Shown: positions 44,013 through 53,899, counted from the first letter of the stretch. The stretch is DNA of 64,000 nucleotides from Rufibacter radiotolerans (GCF_001078055.1 NZ_CP010777.1:2192408-2256407); one strand, 5' to 3'. Numbers and translations: made by a program. The notes: generated by a model from the sequence alone, not told the origin.

Positions 44013-45731
44013 ATGGCTGTTGCTCCCAACTTAGAAGATTATGCTACTTTCTCCGCTGGCTTCAGTTGGGAAAAGGAACGGACCGGCCTTACGGGGTTAC
44101 CCAACGGGCAGGGGCTTAACATAGGCTTTGAGGCCATTGACCGCCATGCCAACGGTCCGCTGCGCGACCAAACTGCCCTGCGTTGGGTCAAGAAAGACCA
44201 CTCCACCATGGACTGCTCTTACCAGGATATGAAGGAGCTTACCAATCGTTTTGCCAATGTGTTAACCGCTCTGGGCCTGCAAAAGGGAGACCGGGTGTTT
44301 TCCTTCCTGGGCCGGGTGCCAGAGCTTTATGTCAGTGCCCTGGGTACCCTTAAGAAAGTAGCGGTCTTCTGCCCCTTGTTCAATGTGTTCGGCCCGGAAC
44401 CCGTGTTCCAGCGCCTTAGCCGCGGCGATGCCCTGGTGCTGGTCACCACGCAGGACCAGTTTGAGAAGAAGATACGGCAATTGCTAGACCGCCTGCCGCA
44501 GTTACGCTACATCCTCCTCACAGACGCCGCAGCCCATGAGAACGACCAAGTCCGGTCCCTACCCCGCCTCATGGAAGAGGCCTCCCCTGAGTTCAACATT
44601 CCGCCTGCTGATGCTGAAGACCCCGCCCTGCTGCATTTTACCAGCGGCACCACTGGCCTGCCCAAAGGCGCCTTGCACGTGCACAAAGCCGTCTTGGTGC
44701 ACTACGTGACAGGCAAATACGTGCTGGACTTCCACCCCGGTGACATCTACTGGTGCACGGCAGATCCCGGTTGGGTGACCGGTACCACTTATGGCATCAT
44801 TGCGCCCCTGGTTAACGGAGTTACCAACATAGTAGACGAGAAAGAGTTTGATGCTACCCGTTGGTATTCCATTTTGCAGGACCAAAAGGTAAACATCTGG
44901 TACACTGCTCCCACTGGCATCCGGCGTTTGATGCGCATGAACATAAAGCCCCGTGAGGAATACCACCTGGAGCATCTGCGCCTCATGTTAAGCGTGGGAG
45001 AACCCCTGCACGCTGAGGCGGTGATCTGGGGCGAGAAGACCTTTGGCATGCCTTTCCTGGATAACTGGTGGCAGACCGAGACCGGAGGCATCATGATCGC
45101 TAATTACCGGTCTATGCCTGTAAGGCCTGGGTCCATGGGCAAACCCTTGCCTGGCGTAGAAGCAGCCGTAGCCCAAGTAACCGATGACAGTTTCCAGCTT
45201 CTTACCGAGCCCGGCAAAGACGGGCACCTAGTTCTGAAGCGGGGCTGGCCCTCTATGTTCCGCACCTACCTGCATGACGAGGAACGCTACCAGAAATGCT
45301 TCCGGGGAGACTGGTACCTGACCGGGGACTTGGCAAAAAAAGATGCAGACGGCTACTATTGGTTTATCGGCCGCGCCGATGATATCATCAAGACCTCCGG
45401 GCACATGGTGGGTCCGTTTGAGGTAGAAAGTGCCTTGATGGAGCATCCGGCGGTAGCCGAGGCAGCCGTGATAGGGAAACCAGACGCCCTTATTGGGGAA
45501 CTGGTGAAAGCCTTTGTGGTGCTCAAGCCAGACTATACCCCAGATGACGCCCTTAAAATGGATATTACCGCCCATGCCCGCCGGAAACTAGGCCCCGCCG
45601 TGGCGCCCAAGGAAATAGCCTTCATAGACACGCTGCCCAAAACCCGAAGCGGTAAAATTTTGCGTCGGCTGCTTAAAGCCCGGGAACTGGGCCTTCCGGA
45701 AGGCGACCTCTCCACGCTGGAGCAATCTTAA
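44013..45731 (+). CDS. acsA: acetyl-/acyl-CoA synthetase (ANL family)
   Basis: 572 residues, shorter than the 650 of typical Acs. Adenylation motifs are complete: [14 protein letters not shown] (A3), NWWQTETGG (A5), [18 protein letters not shown] (A7), [20 protein letters not shown] (A8) and [10 protein letters not shown] with the A10 lysine. It is a cytosolic acetate- or short-acyl-CoA ligase. Second gene of the SDR-E1-E2-ACP operon, just 18 bases before E1alpha. Supplying acyl groups to or from the 2-oxoacid dehydrogenase is inferred. Confidence 0.85.
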   Translation: MAVAPNLEDYATFSAGFSWEKERTGLTGLPNGQGLNIGFEAIDRHANGPLRDQTALRWVKKDHSTMDCSYQDMKELTNRFANVLTALGLQKGDRVFSFLGRVPELYVSALGTLKKVAVFCPLFNVFGPEPVFQRLSRGDALVLVTTQDQFEKKIRQLLDRLPQLRYILLTDAAAHENDQVRSLPRLMEEASPEFNIPPADAEDPALLHFTSGTTGLPKGALHVHKAVLVHYVTGKYVLDFHPGDIYWCTADPGWVTGTTYGIIAPLVNGVTNIVDEKEFDATRWYSILQDQKVNIWYTAPTGIRRLMRMNIKPREEYHLEHLRLMLSVGEPLHAEAVIWGEKTFGMPFLDNWWQTETGGIMIANYRSMPVRPGSMGKPLPGVEAAVAQVTDDSFQLLTEPGKDGHLVLKRGWPSMFRTYLHDEERYQKCFRGDWYLTGDLAKKDADGYYWFIGRADDIIKTSGHMVGPFEVESALMEHPAVAEAAVIGKPDALIGELVKAFVVLKPDYTPDDALKMDITAHARRKLGPAVAPKEIAFIDTLPKTRSGKILRRLLKARELGLPEGDLSTLEQS

Positions 45732-45749
45732 GTTGTAAGGACTCAGACC

Positions 45750-46754
45750 ATGGCACAAGACCCCACTTCCGCAACCGCCCCTTTTCTGCCGCCCAAAGAG
45801 CAGGCGCAGAAGCTGCTGTACCAGATGATTTTGATTCGAAGGTTTGAGGAAAAGGCCGCTGAGATGTATACCAAAACCAAGATCAGGGGTTTCCTGCATC
45901 TCTACATTGGCGAGGAAGCCGTAGCCGTAGGGGTGCTGCAGGCACTTACCCCTGAAGATAATGTGCTTTGCACCTACCGGGAGCATGGCCATGCCCTGGT
46001 GCGGGGCCTGGAACCCGGTGCCATTATGGCCGAAATGTACGGGAAGCAGGAAGGGTGCAGCAAAGGCAGAGGCGGCTCTATGCACCTGTTCAATGCGAAG
46101 GCAAAGTTCTACGGAGGAAACGCCATTGTGGCAGGCCACCTGGCCCTGGCAGTTGGGCTGGCGCTGGCCGATAAAAAAAGAAAACGCCCCCAAATCACCT
46201 GCTGCTTTTTTGGGGAAGGCGCCATGGCCGAAGGGGCTTTCCATGAGGCTATGAACCTGGCAGCCCTGTGGCAGGTGCCGGTGCTCTTTGTCTGCGAGAA
46301 CAACCTGTACGCCATGGGCACCGCCCTGCGCTACACCCACGCCATGACAGAACTGGAGAAGAAAGGAGCTGCCTATGACATCACTTCCGCCGCGGTAGAC
46401 GGCATGGATTTACCAGCCGTCATGCAGGCTGCCACTGCCGCCGCCCAAACCGTGCGCGAAACCGGCAAGCCTTTTTTCCTGGTCTGCAACACCTACCGCT
46501 TTAGGGCGCACTCTATGTTTGACGCCGAGCTTTACCGTGAAAAAAGCGAGGTTGACCAATGGAAACTGCGGGACCCTATCCAGGCTTATTCCAACCTGCT
46601 CCTGCAACAACAATTGGTTTCAGAACCAGAACTGGCAACCATGGAAACCCAGATTGACCAGGAAATTCAGGGAGCCGTTGACTTTGCCGAAGCCTGCAGT
46701 TGGGAACCCCTTGAAGAACTCACCAGATACACCTACAGTGAAAGAACCCCCTGA
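45750..46754 (+). CDS. pdhA: 2-oxoacid dehydrogenase E1 alpha subunit
   Basis: 334 residues. ThDP-binding motif FFGEGAMAEGAFHEAMNLAALW...VCENN is present, but the metal-binding Asp of GDG is a Glu (GEG) here. Upstream HLYIGEEAVAVGV and YREHGHALVRG match pyruvate/acetoin dehydrogenase E1 alpha; the loop RGGSMHLFNAKAKFYGG is also typical. Substrate (pyruvate, acetoin or branched-chain) cannot be fixed. The gene ends 3 bases before E1 beta. Note that no E3 (lipoamide dehydrogenase) gene is in the operon. Confidence 0.85.
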   Translation: MAQDPTSATAPFLPPKEQAQKLLYQMILIRRFEEKAAEMYTKTKIRGFLHLYIGEEAVAVGVLQALTPEDNVLCTYREHGHALVRGLEPGAIMAEMYGKQEGCSKGRGGSMHLFNAKAKFYGGNAIVAGHLALAVGLALADKKRKRPQITCCFFGEGAMAEGAFHEAMNLAALWQVPVLFVCENNLYAMGTALRYTHAMTELEKKGAAYDITSAAVDGMDLPAVMQAATAAAQTVRETGKPFFLVCNTYRFRAHSMFDAELYREKSEVDQWKLRDPIQAYSNLLLQQQLVSEPELATMETQIDQEIQGAVDFAEACSWEPLEELTRYTYSERTP

Positions 46755-46757
46755 CCC

Positions 46758-47744
46758 ATGGAAACCCCGCTCCTCACTTACCGCGAATGCCTGAAGCAGT
46801 CTATAAGGGAAGCCTTGCTTTCTGACGATCGGGTGTTTCTGATGGGCGAAGACGTGGGGCATTACGGCGGAGCCTTTGCCGTGAGCAAGAACCTGCTGCA
46901 GGAATTTGGGCCGGAGCGTATCATGGATACCCCCTTGTCCGAAGGAGGATTTGTAGGAGCAGGCATTGGCGCCGCGTTAGGGGGCATGCGGCCCATAGTA
47001 GAGATCATGACCGTTAATTTCAGCTTGCTGGCCCTGGACCAGATTGCCAATAACGCAGCTACTCTGCTTCACATGAGTGGCGGCCAACTCAATGTGCCCT
47101 TGGTGATCAGGATGAGTACTGGTATTGGTCGCCAGCTGGCCGCCCAGCACTCGCACAGCTGGGAACCGCTGTTTGCCCATATCCCGGGCTTACGGGTACT
47201 GTCTGCCGGCACCCATGAAGACGCCCGCTACATGCTTGCACCGGCGTTACTAGACCCAGACCCCATCATCATCTTTGAATACACCTCCATGCTAAACCTG
47301 GAGAGAGAGCTACCCTCCAATTCGGGTCCAGTAGACATCACCAAGGCTAAAATAAGACACCCCGGAAACGACATCTCCATTATCACCTACGGCACAGGCG
47401 TGTACAAAGCCCTGGAGGCTGTTCCGCTATTAGCACAGGCGGGAATTGACGCCGAGGTGCTAGATTTAAGGATTCTACGCCCATTGGATGAGGAGACGAT
47501 AGTGGCTTCCGTGGCCAAAACCCATAGAGCCCTGCTGGTGGAAGACGCCAGCAGATCGGTGAGCATTTCCTCTGAGGTAAGTACCCGAATCATGGAAAAG
47601 GCCTTTTATGAATTAGACGCACCCGTTCAGCGGCTATGCGGAGTAGAAGTTCCTATACCCTACCCCAAACACCTGGAAGACGCCGCCGTTCCGCAAACTG
47701 ACCAGATTGTTTCTACCATAAAAAAAATGCTGCAACATGATTGA
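46758..47744 (+). CDS. pdhB: 2-oxoacid dehydrogenase E1 beta subunit
   Basis: 328 residues. Family landmarks: [12 protein letters not shown] (ThDP glutamate), [20 protein letters not shown], and [20 protein letters not shown], followed by the C-terminal transketolase domain with [13 protein letters not shown] and [16 protein letters not shown]. With E1 alpha it makes the alpha2beta2 decarboxylase. Its stop overlaps the E2 start by 8 bases, so translation is coupled. Confidence 0.9.
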   Translation: METPLLTYRECLKQSIREALLSDDRVFLMGEDVGHYGGAFAVSKNLLQEFGPERIMDTPLSEGGFVGAGIGAALGGMRPIVEIMTVNFSLLALDQIANNAATLLHMSGGQLNVPLVIRMSTGIGRQLAAQHSHSWEPLFAHIPGLRVLSAGTHEDARYMLAPALLDPDPIIIFEYTSMLNLERELPSNSGPVDITKAKIRHPGNDISIITYGTGVYKALEAVPLLAQAGIDAEVLDLRILRPLDEETIVASVAKTHRALLVEDASRSVSISSEVSTRIMEKAFYELDAPVQRLCGVEVPIPYPKHLEDAAVPQTDQIVSTIKKMLQHD

Positions 47745-49044
47745 ATACCGGATGCCCAGCCTGGGGGCTGATATGGAAAGTGGCTTTCTGCGTGAATGGC
47801 ACGTGCGGCCCGGGGATAAGATCAAGAAAGGAGACATTATTGCGGAGGTAGAGACCCAGAAAGGAATCATAGAAATAGAAGTGTTTGATGAAGGTACAAT
47901 TGGGGAATTGTTGGTTCAGGTTGATGAGAAAGTTCCAGTGGGTATGCTCATGGCCACCATTATGCCTCCGGGAGAAGAGAAAGCGGGTCCGGTTGCAGCG
48001 CCAGCACCAACAGCGGCAGCGGCAGAGAGCCCGGTAGCAGCTATGCCTGGCCCTCCGCCAGCGGTGGAGAAAGCCGCCCTACCGGAGAACCATATTCGGG
48101 CTTCTCCCCTGGCCAAAAGGATTGCCGAAGAAAAAGGAATAGACCTGGCCACCGTAAAGGGCACCGGCCCAGAGGGAGCTATCACCCGCGACGATGTGGA
48201 ACACGCCCTGGCCGCCCAGGTGGCCCCACCGGTTTCACCATCTCAAAAGGAAGCAGCCTTGCCTACCCATCCATCAGAAGCACAGGCCGCGGCTCCCATT
48301 CCTCAGGCAGCAGTTCAACCCCTAGAGCAAATTACCATGCAACCCGGAGAAGTTGCTCCTAAACCGGCAGGTCCCGGATTTTCCCCGGAAACCATCCGGA
48401 TGGCTGTGGCAGCCGCCATGAGCAAGTCTAACCGCGAAGTGCCGCATTACTACTTGGAGACGAAAATTGACATGAGCAAAGCGCTGGCCTGGCTCACGGA
48501 GGCCAACAAACAGCGCCCCGTCAAAGAGCGCCTTTTACCCGCGGTCCTTCTTTTGAAAGCGGTGGCCAAGGCGCTCAATGACGTGCCGGACCTGAATGCC
48601 TGGTGGGAAAACGGGCTGCAGCGCAAAAACAGCATCAATATTGGGTATGTGGTTTCGCTGCGTACGGGCGGCATTATTGTCCCGGCCATTCATGAGGCAG
48701 ATTCTAAAACGGTAGACGAGCTGATGTTTGCCTTGAACGACTTAATTCCCAGGGCGCGGGCCTTACGCTTGCGCAGCTCTGAACTAGCTGACTCCACCAT
48801 TACCGTTACCAGCCTGGGAGAAGGCGCCGTGGAAACCGTCTATGGCGTTATTTACCCGCCACAGGTGGCCTTGGTAGGCTTCGGGGGAATTACTCCCCAA
48901 CCCTGGACCGAGAATGGCATGCTGGACGTACGCCCGGTTCTTACCGCCACCTTGGCCGCTGATCACCGGGCCTCTGACGGCAGCACCGGAAGCCGTTTTC
49001 TGACCGCCATCAAACAATACCTTCAAGAACCCGAGAAATTATGA
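47737..49044 (+). CDS. pdhC: dihydrolipoamide acyltransferase E2
   Basis: 435 residues in three parts. One lipoyl domain (residues 1-78) with the lipoyl-lysine Lys42 in [12 protein letters not shown]; an Ala/Pro linker; a peripheral subunit-binding domain (about 122-160, [17 protein letters not shown]); another long linker; and the acyltransferase core from about 210. The active-site His410 and Asp414 are in [13 protein letters not shown]. The core is complete. It overlaps the ACP start by 4 bases. Confidence 0.9.
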   Translation: MIEYRMPSLGADMESGFLREWHVRPGDKIKKGDIIAEVETQKGIIEIEVFDEGTIGELLVQVDEKVPVGMLMATIMPPGEEKAGPVAAPAPTAAAAESPVAAMPGPPPAVEKAALPENHIRASPLAKRIAEEKGIDLATVKGTGPEGAITRDDVEHALAAQVAPPVSPSQKEAALPTHPSEAQAAAPIPQAAVQPLEQITMQPGEVAPKPAGPGFSPETIRMAVAAAMSKSNREVPHYYLETKIDMSKALAWLTEANKQRPVKERLLPAVLLLKAVAKALNDVPDLNAWWENGLQRKNSINIGYVVSLRTGGIIVPAIHEADSKTVDELMFALNDLIPRARALRLRSSELADSTITVTSLGEGAVETVYGVIYPPQVALVGFGGITPQPWTENGMLDVRPVLTATLAADHRASDGSTGSRFLTAIKQYLQEPEKL

Positions 49045-49295
49045 CAGAAGCAGAAATAAAACAGACCCTGGTCCTACGGCTTAAAACTATTGCCCCCGAT
49101 ACAGAACCTGGCCAACTTCAGCCAAATGACAATATCCGGCAAACGCTGGGCATCGATTCCTATGATTACCTGCAGTTCATAGTGGCCCTGGATGAGGAAT
49201 TTGGTCTGCAGACGCCCGAGGAGGATTACGGGAAAATTCAGACTATGAAGGAGTTGGTGAGGTATATTCAGGGACACGCGAAGGCTAAGACATAA
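49041..49295 (+). CDS. acyl carrier protein
   Basis: 84 residues. The phosphopantetheine serine is Ser40 in LGIDSYDYLQF, followed by helix II and a typical acidic ALDEEFGLQTPEED helix III. The usual DSL is DSY here. It overlaps the E2 stop by 4 bases (ATGA), so it is translated with E2. A carrier protein tied to E2 suggests the acyl group leaves the lipoamide for ACP instead of, or as well as, CoA. Last gene of the operon. Confidence 0.85.
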   Translation: MTEAEIKQTLVLRLKTIAPDTEPGQLQPNDNIRQTLGIDSYDYLQFIVALDEEFGLQTPEEDYGKIQTMKELVRYIQGHAKAKT

Positions 49296-49370
49296 ACTAA
49301 AGCTTTCAAATAGTCTTCACTTTGGTAAGGCAGCAACAGTCTGCCTATGACTTTTCTATAGTAACTCTTC

Positions 49371-49410
49371 CGTTTTAAGCCTGTTTTCCTAAAAATAGCC
49401 CCAAAATAGG
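49371..49410. repeat. dispersed palindromic repeat, copy 14
   Basis: CGTTTTAAGCCTG...TAGCCCCAAAATAGG; diverged and the last copy seen. None was found from here to the window end. Confidence 0.7.
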
Positions 49411-49568
49411 ACTTCATTCACACGCTTGTCACAGAGTAATTCTAAAAAAAGAGATCAAATTATTTACAAGGGGTGAAGCAGGGAAAATGTTAAAAGAGTA
49501 GCAGGTACTTCCAATAGTGCCTTTTTTGAGGCGGTGTAACATTTATAAGCCACCAACTGTCCGAAAAC

Positions 49569-49606
49569 AAAAAAGCCTCTCCACGTAAAGTGAAGAGGCT
49601 TTTTTT
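49569..49606. terminator. terminator downstream of the tRNA 3' end
   Basis: AAAAAAGCCTCT (49569-49580) pairs with AGAGGCTTTTTT (to 49606), with further pairing of CCAC/GTG inside. It lies 11 bp from the 3' end of the tRNA fragment and was probably the original tRNA terminator; it also ends the preceding operon in the plus direction. Confidence 0.85.
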
Positions 49607-49616
49607 ACCGGTTTTG

Positions 49617-49660
49617 TGATCCCATTTGGATTCGAACCAAAGACCTACTGCTTAGAAGGC
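49617..49660 (-). other. attachment site: 3' half of tRNA-Arg(UCU)
   Basis: On the minus strand this reads from the anticodon loop (GCCTTCTAAGCAGT, anticodon TCT) through the variable loop, T stem (TTTGG / CCAAA around loop TTCGAAT) and acceptor strand TGGGATC plus A. Everything before position 32 is missing: the adjoining sequence does not pair with the 3' anticodon stem. This is the typical displaced 3' end left by integration into a tRNA gene, so the intact tRNA should lie at the far end of the element. Confidence 0.8.
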
Positions 49661-49809
49661 GTAAGGTCAACAGTAATTGTTATTTATTGATATTTATAAT
49701 TAACTGCTTACTAAGCAATTAGTAAATTCTTCTTTATAAATACTTATGAATATTAGTCGTATTTTTGGATAAATGTTTGCAAATTGCTTGCAAATAAACC
49801 TGAGTTACT

Positions 49810-51102
49810 ATGGCATCAGCAAGTGTATCTATTGTTCAAGACACTAGAAGGGCAAAGAAGGACGGAAAATTCCCGGTTAAAATCAGGGTCATATATAACC
49901 GGAAGGCAAAGGATTTTCCCACAAGACACAGCTTGACTGCCGATGATTTCGGGAAGGCCCTGAGTGCCAAGCCGGGCAAGAAGTTGGAAGAGACAGGAAT
50001 TGAGCTTAACGCACTCAAGGGTAAGGCGCTGGGGATAATAGAAACTCTTTCTGTATTCTCCTTTGAGGCCTTCACCAAGAGATTCCGTGACAACCTAGCC
50101 AAGGACGATGTGTTTGACGCATTTGTCGCCAAGGTCAGCTTATTTATGGCGGAGGGTCAGGTAGGTACCGCCAAGAACTATGAGACAGCCCTCGTCTCCC
50201 TCCTCTCCTTTATGAAGCAAAAGCCTTCATCAAGCGGCAAGGGGATGAGCTTGGAGAAGATCAAGGCCGACAGGGCCGCTATCATCGCCGAAAGGAAACC
50301 TATGGCCTTCTCAGAGGTGACGCCCGATTTCCTCAGAAGGTATGATAAATGGATGGTTCAAAACGGAAAGTCCGCCACAACCGTGAGCATGTACCTTCGC
50401 ACGCTCAGGACTCTCTTCAACGAGGCGATGGCCGAGGGGAATGTTCACCCAGACCTATATCCCTTCGGAAAGCGGAAATACCAGGTGCCGGCCAGCAGAA
50501 ACATAAAGAAGGCCCTGTCCAAGCATGATTTGAAGAAGATCTTCGAATATCAGCCCAAGTCGGACAGCGAGGCGAGGGCTAGGGACTACTGGTGGTTCTC
50601 CTATCTGTGCAACGGCATCAACATGAAGGACATCGCCAGGCTCAAATACCGGCAGGTCGGAAAAGACTCCATCACCTTCGTAAGGGCAAAGACGGAGAGG
50701 ACCACCCGGCATGACCAGAGAGCCATTACCGTGGAGATTGAGCCTGAGGTCGCTGAGATCATCCGGCGGTGGGGCAACAAGCCCTCTCTCCCCGACGCCT
50801 ACGTGTTCCCGATCCTCACCGCAGGCATAACCCCGGAACGGGAGAAGGCGGCGGTCAACCAGGCAACCAAAACGACCAACAAGTACATGAAGCGGATCGC
50901 CGTGGAACTGGGTATAGAAGCGAACGTCACCACATACGCGGCCAGGCACTCCTTCTCCACGGGCATGATGAGAGCCGGTGCCCCTACGGGAATGATATCT
51001 GAACTCTTGGGCCACTCCTCTGAGAAGACGACGCAGAACTACCTGGCCGGCTTTGAGGACGACGAGAAGCGGCAGTTTAAGAGGCGCCTGATGGACTTCT
51101 AA
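49810..51102 (+). CDS. int: tyrosine recombinase integrase, Bacteroidota type
   Basis: 430 residues. N-terminal arm-binding domain (residues 1-80), a SAM-like core-binding domain (100-215, NYETALVSLLSFMKQ and FSEVTPDFLRRYDKWM), then the catalytic domain. Arg379 and His380 (YAARHSF), His402 (LGHSS) and the nucleophile Tyr411 (QNY) are present, with a Lys in AKTERTT. The first catalytic arginine is not present; the region reads YLCNGINMKDIARL, as in CTnDOT-type integrases. It lies 150 bases from the attachment site. Confidence 0.9.
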   Translation: MASASVSIVQDTRRAKKDGKFPVKIRVIYNRKAKDFPTRHSLTADDFGKALSAKPGKKLEETGIELNALKGKALGIIETLSVFSFEAFTKRFRDNLAKDDVFDAFVAKVSLFMAEGQVGTAKNYETALVSLLSFMKQKPSSSGKGMSLEKIKADRAAIIAERKPMAFSEVTPDFLRRYDKWMVQNGKSATTVSMYLRTLRTLFNEAMAEGNVHPDLYPFGKRKYQVPASRNIKKALSKHDLKKIFEYQPKSDSEARARDYWWFSYLCNGINMKDIARLKYRQVGKDSITFVRAKTERTTRHDQRAITVEIEPEVAEIIRRWGNKPSLPDAYVFPILTAGITPEREKAAVNQATKTTNKYMKRIAVELGIEANVTTYAARHSFSTGMMRAGAPTGMISELLGHSSEKTTQNYLAGFEDDEKRQFKRRLMDF

Positions 51103-51148
51103 CCTATCAGCGCAACAAAATCCAAGGAAAACCCATAATAGGGTAATT

Positions 51149-52150
51149 ATGGACGAGCAAGACGACTGGGAGGTAAATGACGATTACGATCCGCAGGACT
51201 GGGAGGACGAACCCATTCTAAATCATGACTATTATGTCAGGAAGTTCACCTCTTTGGTCTACCATCACCCGTTTTTCACCTATCACTCTGTACCCCCTGA
51301 CAAGTACAGGTCCGTTCCTTCCTTCTCTGAGCAGAATCCCTTCTCGATACCTCTCTTTACAATGGAAAGCAAGGAGTGGGGCCAGACGGGGATATACCCG
51401 AGCGACTTCAACGAGAAATCGGTGCAGGGAGGGTTCTGTTTTTATATCCAAAGGCATGACCATGCGGAGATTGCCGAATTCCTGGATTACCAGTTTGCCT
51501 CATATGTGGAGAGAGCGGCCCCTAAAGAGGATGCGACTGCTTTCCTGGACTACCTTATTACTACCATAGAGACATTCGGGGAAGCCTCTAGGTATGACAT
51601 GTGGCGCGACACAGACTTCCATAGCCTACGCGCCGTGGGTAGTTGGGTAAGGTCGCACAGAGGGTACATTGATGCATTCGAGCAAAGACTATGGGACTGG
51701 GTAAACCTAAACCGCGACTTCGGGGAAATGGCTAAAAAAGAAAATGCTAAGCGGAAAAAAGAAAAGACTGAGGAGAAGTATTTAGCCAATCCAGATATAA
51801 AGAAGGCAGATGAGGAGGATGCGGCCCTAGAGAGGATCTATGCCAAGAAACCAGAACAGGCGATCTTAGCCCTTTGTTTCTTGTATCTCCAAGATGCAGG
51901 GTATGTTCCTTTTTTTCAAAACCATGAAGGTGGAAAATTGAAGGCCATAGCGGAGGTGGTTAGCAGAAGCCACCTAAAGAGTGTCAAGTCATTTCAAAAC
52001 CACTACAATTTCATTAATAATAATGAAAGAAGAATTACACTCTCAAATATACCAAACCTTAAAAAGGTGATGGCACTTCTAGTAGAGTTCCCCAAGGCTC
52101 AGAGACTAGTTGAGACTGAGATAAAGGCCGCTGATTTGGGTAGGGCCTAA
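51149..52150 (+). CDS. hypothetical protein of the integrative element
   Basis: 333 residues; no family recognised. The N-terminal 30 residues are very acidic (DEQDDWEVNDDYDPQDWEDE). The middle has aromatic-rich stretches (HHPFFTYHSVPPDKYRSV) and a lysine-rich helix (KKENAKRKKEKTEEKY); the C-terminal third is helical. The gene lies between integrase and excisionase genes, 46 bases after the integrase, a position often held by accessory genes of Bacteroidota elements. Start is ATG 51149. Confidence 0.6.
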   Translation: MDEQDDWEVNDDYDPQDWEDEPILNHDYYVRKFTSLVYHHPFFTYHSVPPDKYRSVPSFSEQNPFSIPLFTMESKEWGQTGIYPSDFNEKSVQGGFCFYIQRHDHAEIAEFLDYQFASYVERAAPKEDATAFLDYLITTIETFGEASRYDMWRDTDFHSLRAVGSWVRSHRGYIDAFEQRLWDWVNLNRDFGEMAKKENAKRKKEKTEEKYLANPDIKKADEEDAALERIYAKKPEQAILALCFLYLQDAGYVPFFQNHEGGKLKAIAEVVSRSHLKSVKSFQNHYNFINNNERRITLSNIPNLKKVMALLVEFPKAQRLVETEIKAADLGRA

Positions 52151-52230
52151 CGTCAGGCCTTACCTAGGGTAAGCTCCAGCTGTATTTTGGACATTTGTAT
52201 ATCATTAACAATTAACCCAAAATAGAGAGA

Positions 52231-52554
52231 ATGGACAACCCATTTATTAAAATCGATGAGAGGCTCAGCGGCCTAGAGAAGATAGCGCTGGAGCTGTACA
52301 ACATTTATCAGGCCAAGGCAAAAAATAGTGCCGAGTCTGATAAACCACTTAACGCCATGGAGGCCGCTGAGTTCCTCGGCATTCCCAAGAACACCTTATA
52401 TGCGCTCACGAGCCGAAGGGAGATTACACACTGTAAGAGAGGGAAGCAACTTTTCTTTCAAAAGAAGGACTTGTTAGATTGGCTAGAGGCAGGGCGGCAG
52501 AGAACAGTTGCCGAAATTCAGTTGGATACAAGAAAGGGGGTGCGCCGTGCATAG
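52231..52554 (+). CDS. excisionase-type helix-turn-helix protein
   Basis: 107 residues. A MerR-like/excisionase (HTH_17) domain spans about residues 40-85: PLNAMEAAEFLGIPKNTLYAL, TSRREITHCKRGKQLFFQKKDLLDWLE. This shape is typical of excision-control and regulatory proteins of conjugative and mobilizable elements. The end overlaps the start of the DUF3987 gene by 8 bases. Placement between integrase and primase genes matches the usual module order. Confidence 0.8.
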   Translation: MDNPFIKIDERLSGLEKIALELYNIYQAKAKNSAESDKPLNAMEAAEFLGIPKNTLYALTSRREITHCKRGKQLFFQKKDLLDWLEAGRQRTVAEIQLDTRKGVRRA

Positions 52555-53899
52555 TGCCTTCAACCTGCGGGAGTACCTTTCCGCCACCTCTTCCCAAGAG
52601 ACCCTGGAGTTCCCGCTCCTGGCGTTCCCGGCCCCCATCAGGCGCATCATCGAGGCCACCAGGGACAGCCTGCTCTACCCGGTGGATTTCATGGGTTCCG
52701 CCATCCTGGTCGCTATCAGCGTCGCGGTCGGCAATGCCCTCAAGGTGCAGGTGAAGCGGGCCTGGCAGGAGGGCTGCACCCTCTTCATGGCGCTGGTGGG
52801 AAGGCCCGGCACCGCCAAGAGCCACCCGCTCTCCTTCGCGCTCGCCCCCTTCTTCAAACGGGACAGGGCGCTATACCAGGAATACCGGGAGGAGATGGAG
52901 GAATACAAGGCAGCGTTGGCCCTCCACAAGAAGATTAAGGACGGCAGCCCTCCCCCGGAGAAGCCGGTGATACGCAAGAGCCTGGTCCAGGACAGCACGC
53001 CGGAGGCCCTGCTGGAGATCCACCAGCGCAATCCCCGGGGCCTGGGCCTGTACATGGACGAGCTGATGGGCTTCCTCAACAACTTCAACCGCTACAGCCA
53101 GGGCAGCGAGCAGGAGACCTGGCTCACGGTCTGGAGCGGCAAGCCCCTGATCCAGGACCGCAAGTCCGGGGAGCCCCTCAACATCATGGACCCCAGCGTC
53201 TCCGTGGTGGGCACGATCCAGAACGGGCTTCTGGGGCAACTCGCCCAGGGGAACCGCAGCGTGAACGGCTTCATGGACCGCATCCTTTTCGCCTTCCCGC
53301 CTAACCTGGTGAAGGAATATTGGTCACAGACGGAGATCGACCCCATGGTGGCCGTGGACTGGGAGAGGTACATTGGTAACCTGTTCGACATTTCCTTGGA
53401 GGTTAGGGAGGACGGAAGCCTTGAGCCCAGGGTTGTCCAGTTCTCCCCCGGGGCGCGGGCCCTCCTCTCGGAGTGGCAGGTCCACAACACGGACCTTATC
53501 AACAATGCCCCCACCGAATCCCTAGGGGGCCTTTATGTCAAATTGGAGACTTACTGCATCCGGCTTAGCCTGGTCTTGCAGGCCGCCATGTGGGCCACAG
53601 GCGAGTGGGACCGAGACGCTGTCAGTGAGGAGGCAGTCCAGGGGTCCATAATGCTCACGGAGTATTACCGCCGCACTGGGACTATGGTCAACGATACCAT
53701 CAACAGCTACAGTCCCCTGGAGAACTTGCGGGAGGACCGGCGCGCCTTCTATGAGTCCCTGCCGGTGGAGTTCTCCACCAAGGAAGCCAAGGCCATCGCA
53801 TCGGGTCAGGGGATTGCCCACAGGACGCTCCATGAGATACTGAAGGACAAGACCCTGTTCATGCACCTAAGGCACGGTAAATATCAGAAACTCATCTAG
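52547..53899 (+). CDS. DUF3987 helicase/primase-like protein
   Basis: 450 residues from a GTG at 52547, which has a good AAGGGGG site about 9 bases upstream and overlaps the excisionase stop; a TTG at 52508 is the alternative. Walker A GRPGTAKSHP near residue 87 and a Walker B-like LYMDELMGFL near 170, both in the DUF3987 domain found in replication genes of mobile elements. It probably acts as an ATP-dependent replication protein together with the following primase-like gene. A GC-rich, different codon use from the neighbours is visible. Confidence 0.8.
   Translation: MHSAFNLREYLSATSSQETLEFPLLAFPAPIRRIIEATRDSLLYPVDFMGSAILVAISVAVGNALKVQVKRAWQEGCTLFMALVGRPGTAKSHPLSFALAPFFKRDRALYQEYREEMEEYKAALALHKKIKDGSPPPEKPVIRKSLVQDSTPEALLEIHQRNPRGLGLYMDELMGFLNNFNRYSQGSEQETWLTVWSGKPLIQDRKSGEPLNIMDPSVSVVGTIQNGLLGQLAQGNRSVNGFMDRILFAFPPNLVKEYWSQTEIDPMVAVDWERYIGNLFDISLEVREDGSLEPRVVQFSPGARALLSEWQVHNTDLINNAPTESLGGLYVKLETYCIRLSLVLQAAMWATGEWDRDAVSEEAVQGSIMLTEYYRRTGTMVNDTINSYSPLENLREDRRAFYESLPVEFSTKEAKAIASGQGIAHRTLHEILKDKTLFMHLRHGKYQKLI

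Noticed and set aside
45588..46340. 250-codon minus-strand frame
   Set aside because: It is antisense to the E1 alpha gene with a confirmed ThDP motif.
49617..49660. A functional tRNA gene
   Set aside because: The 5' half (acceptor strand, D arm, 5' anticodon strand) is missing.
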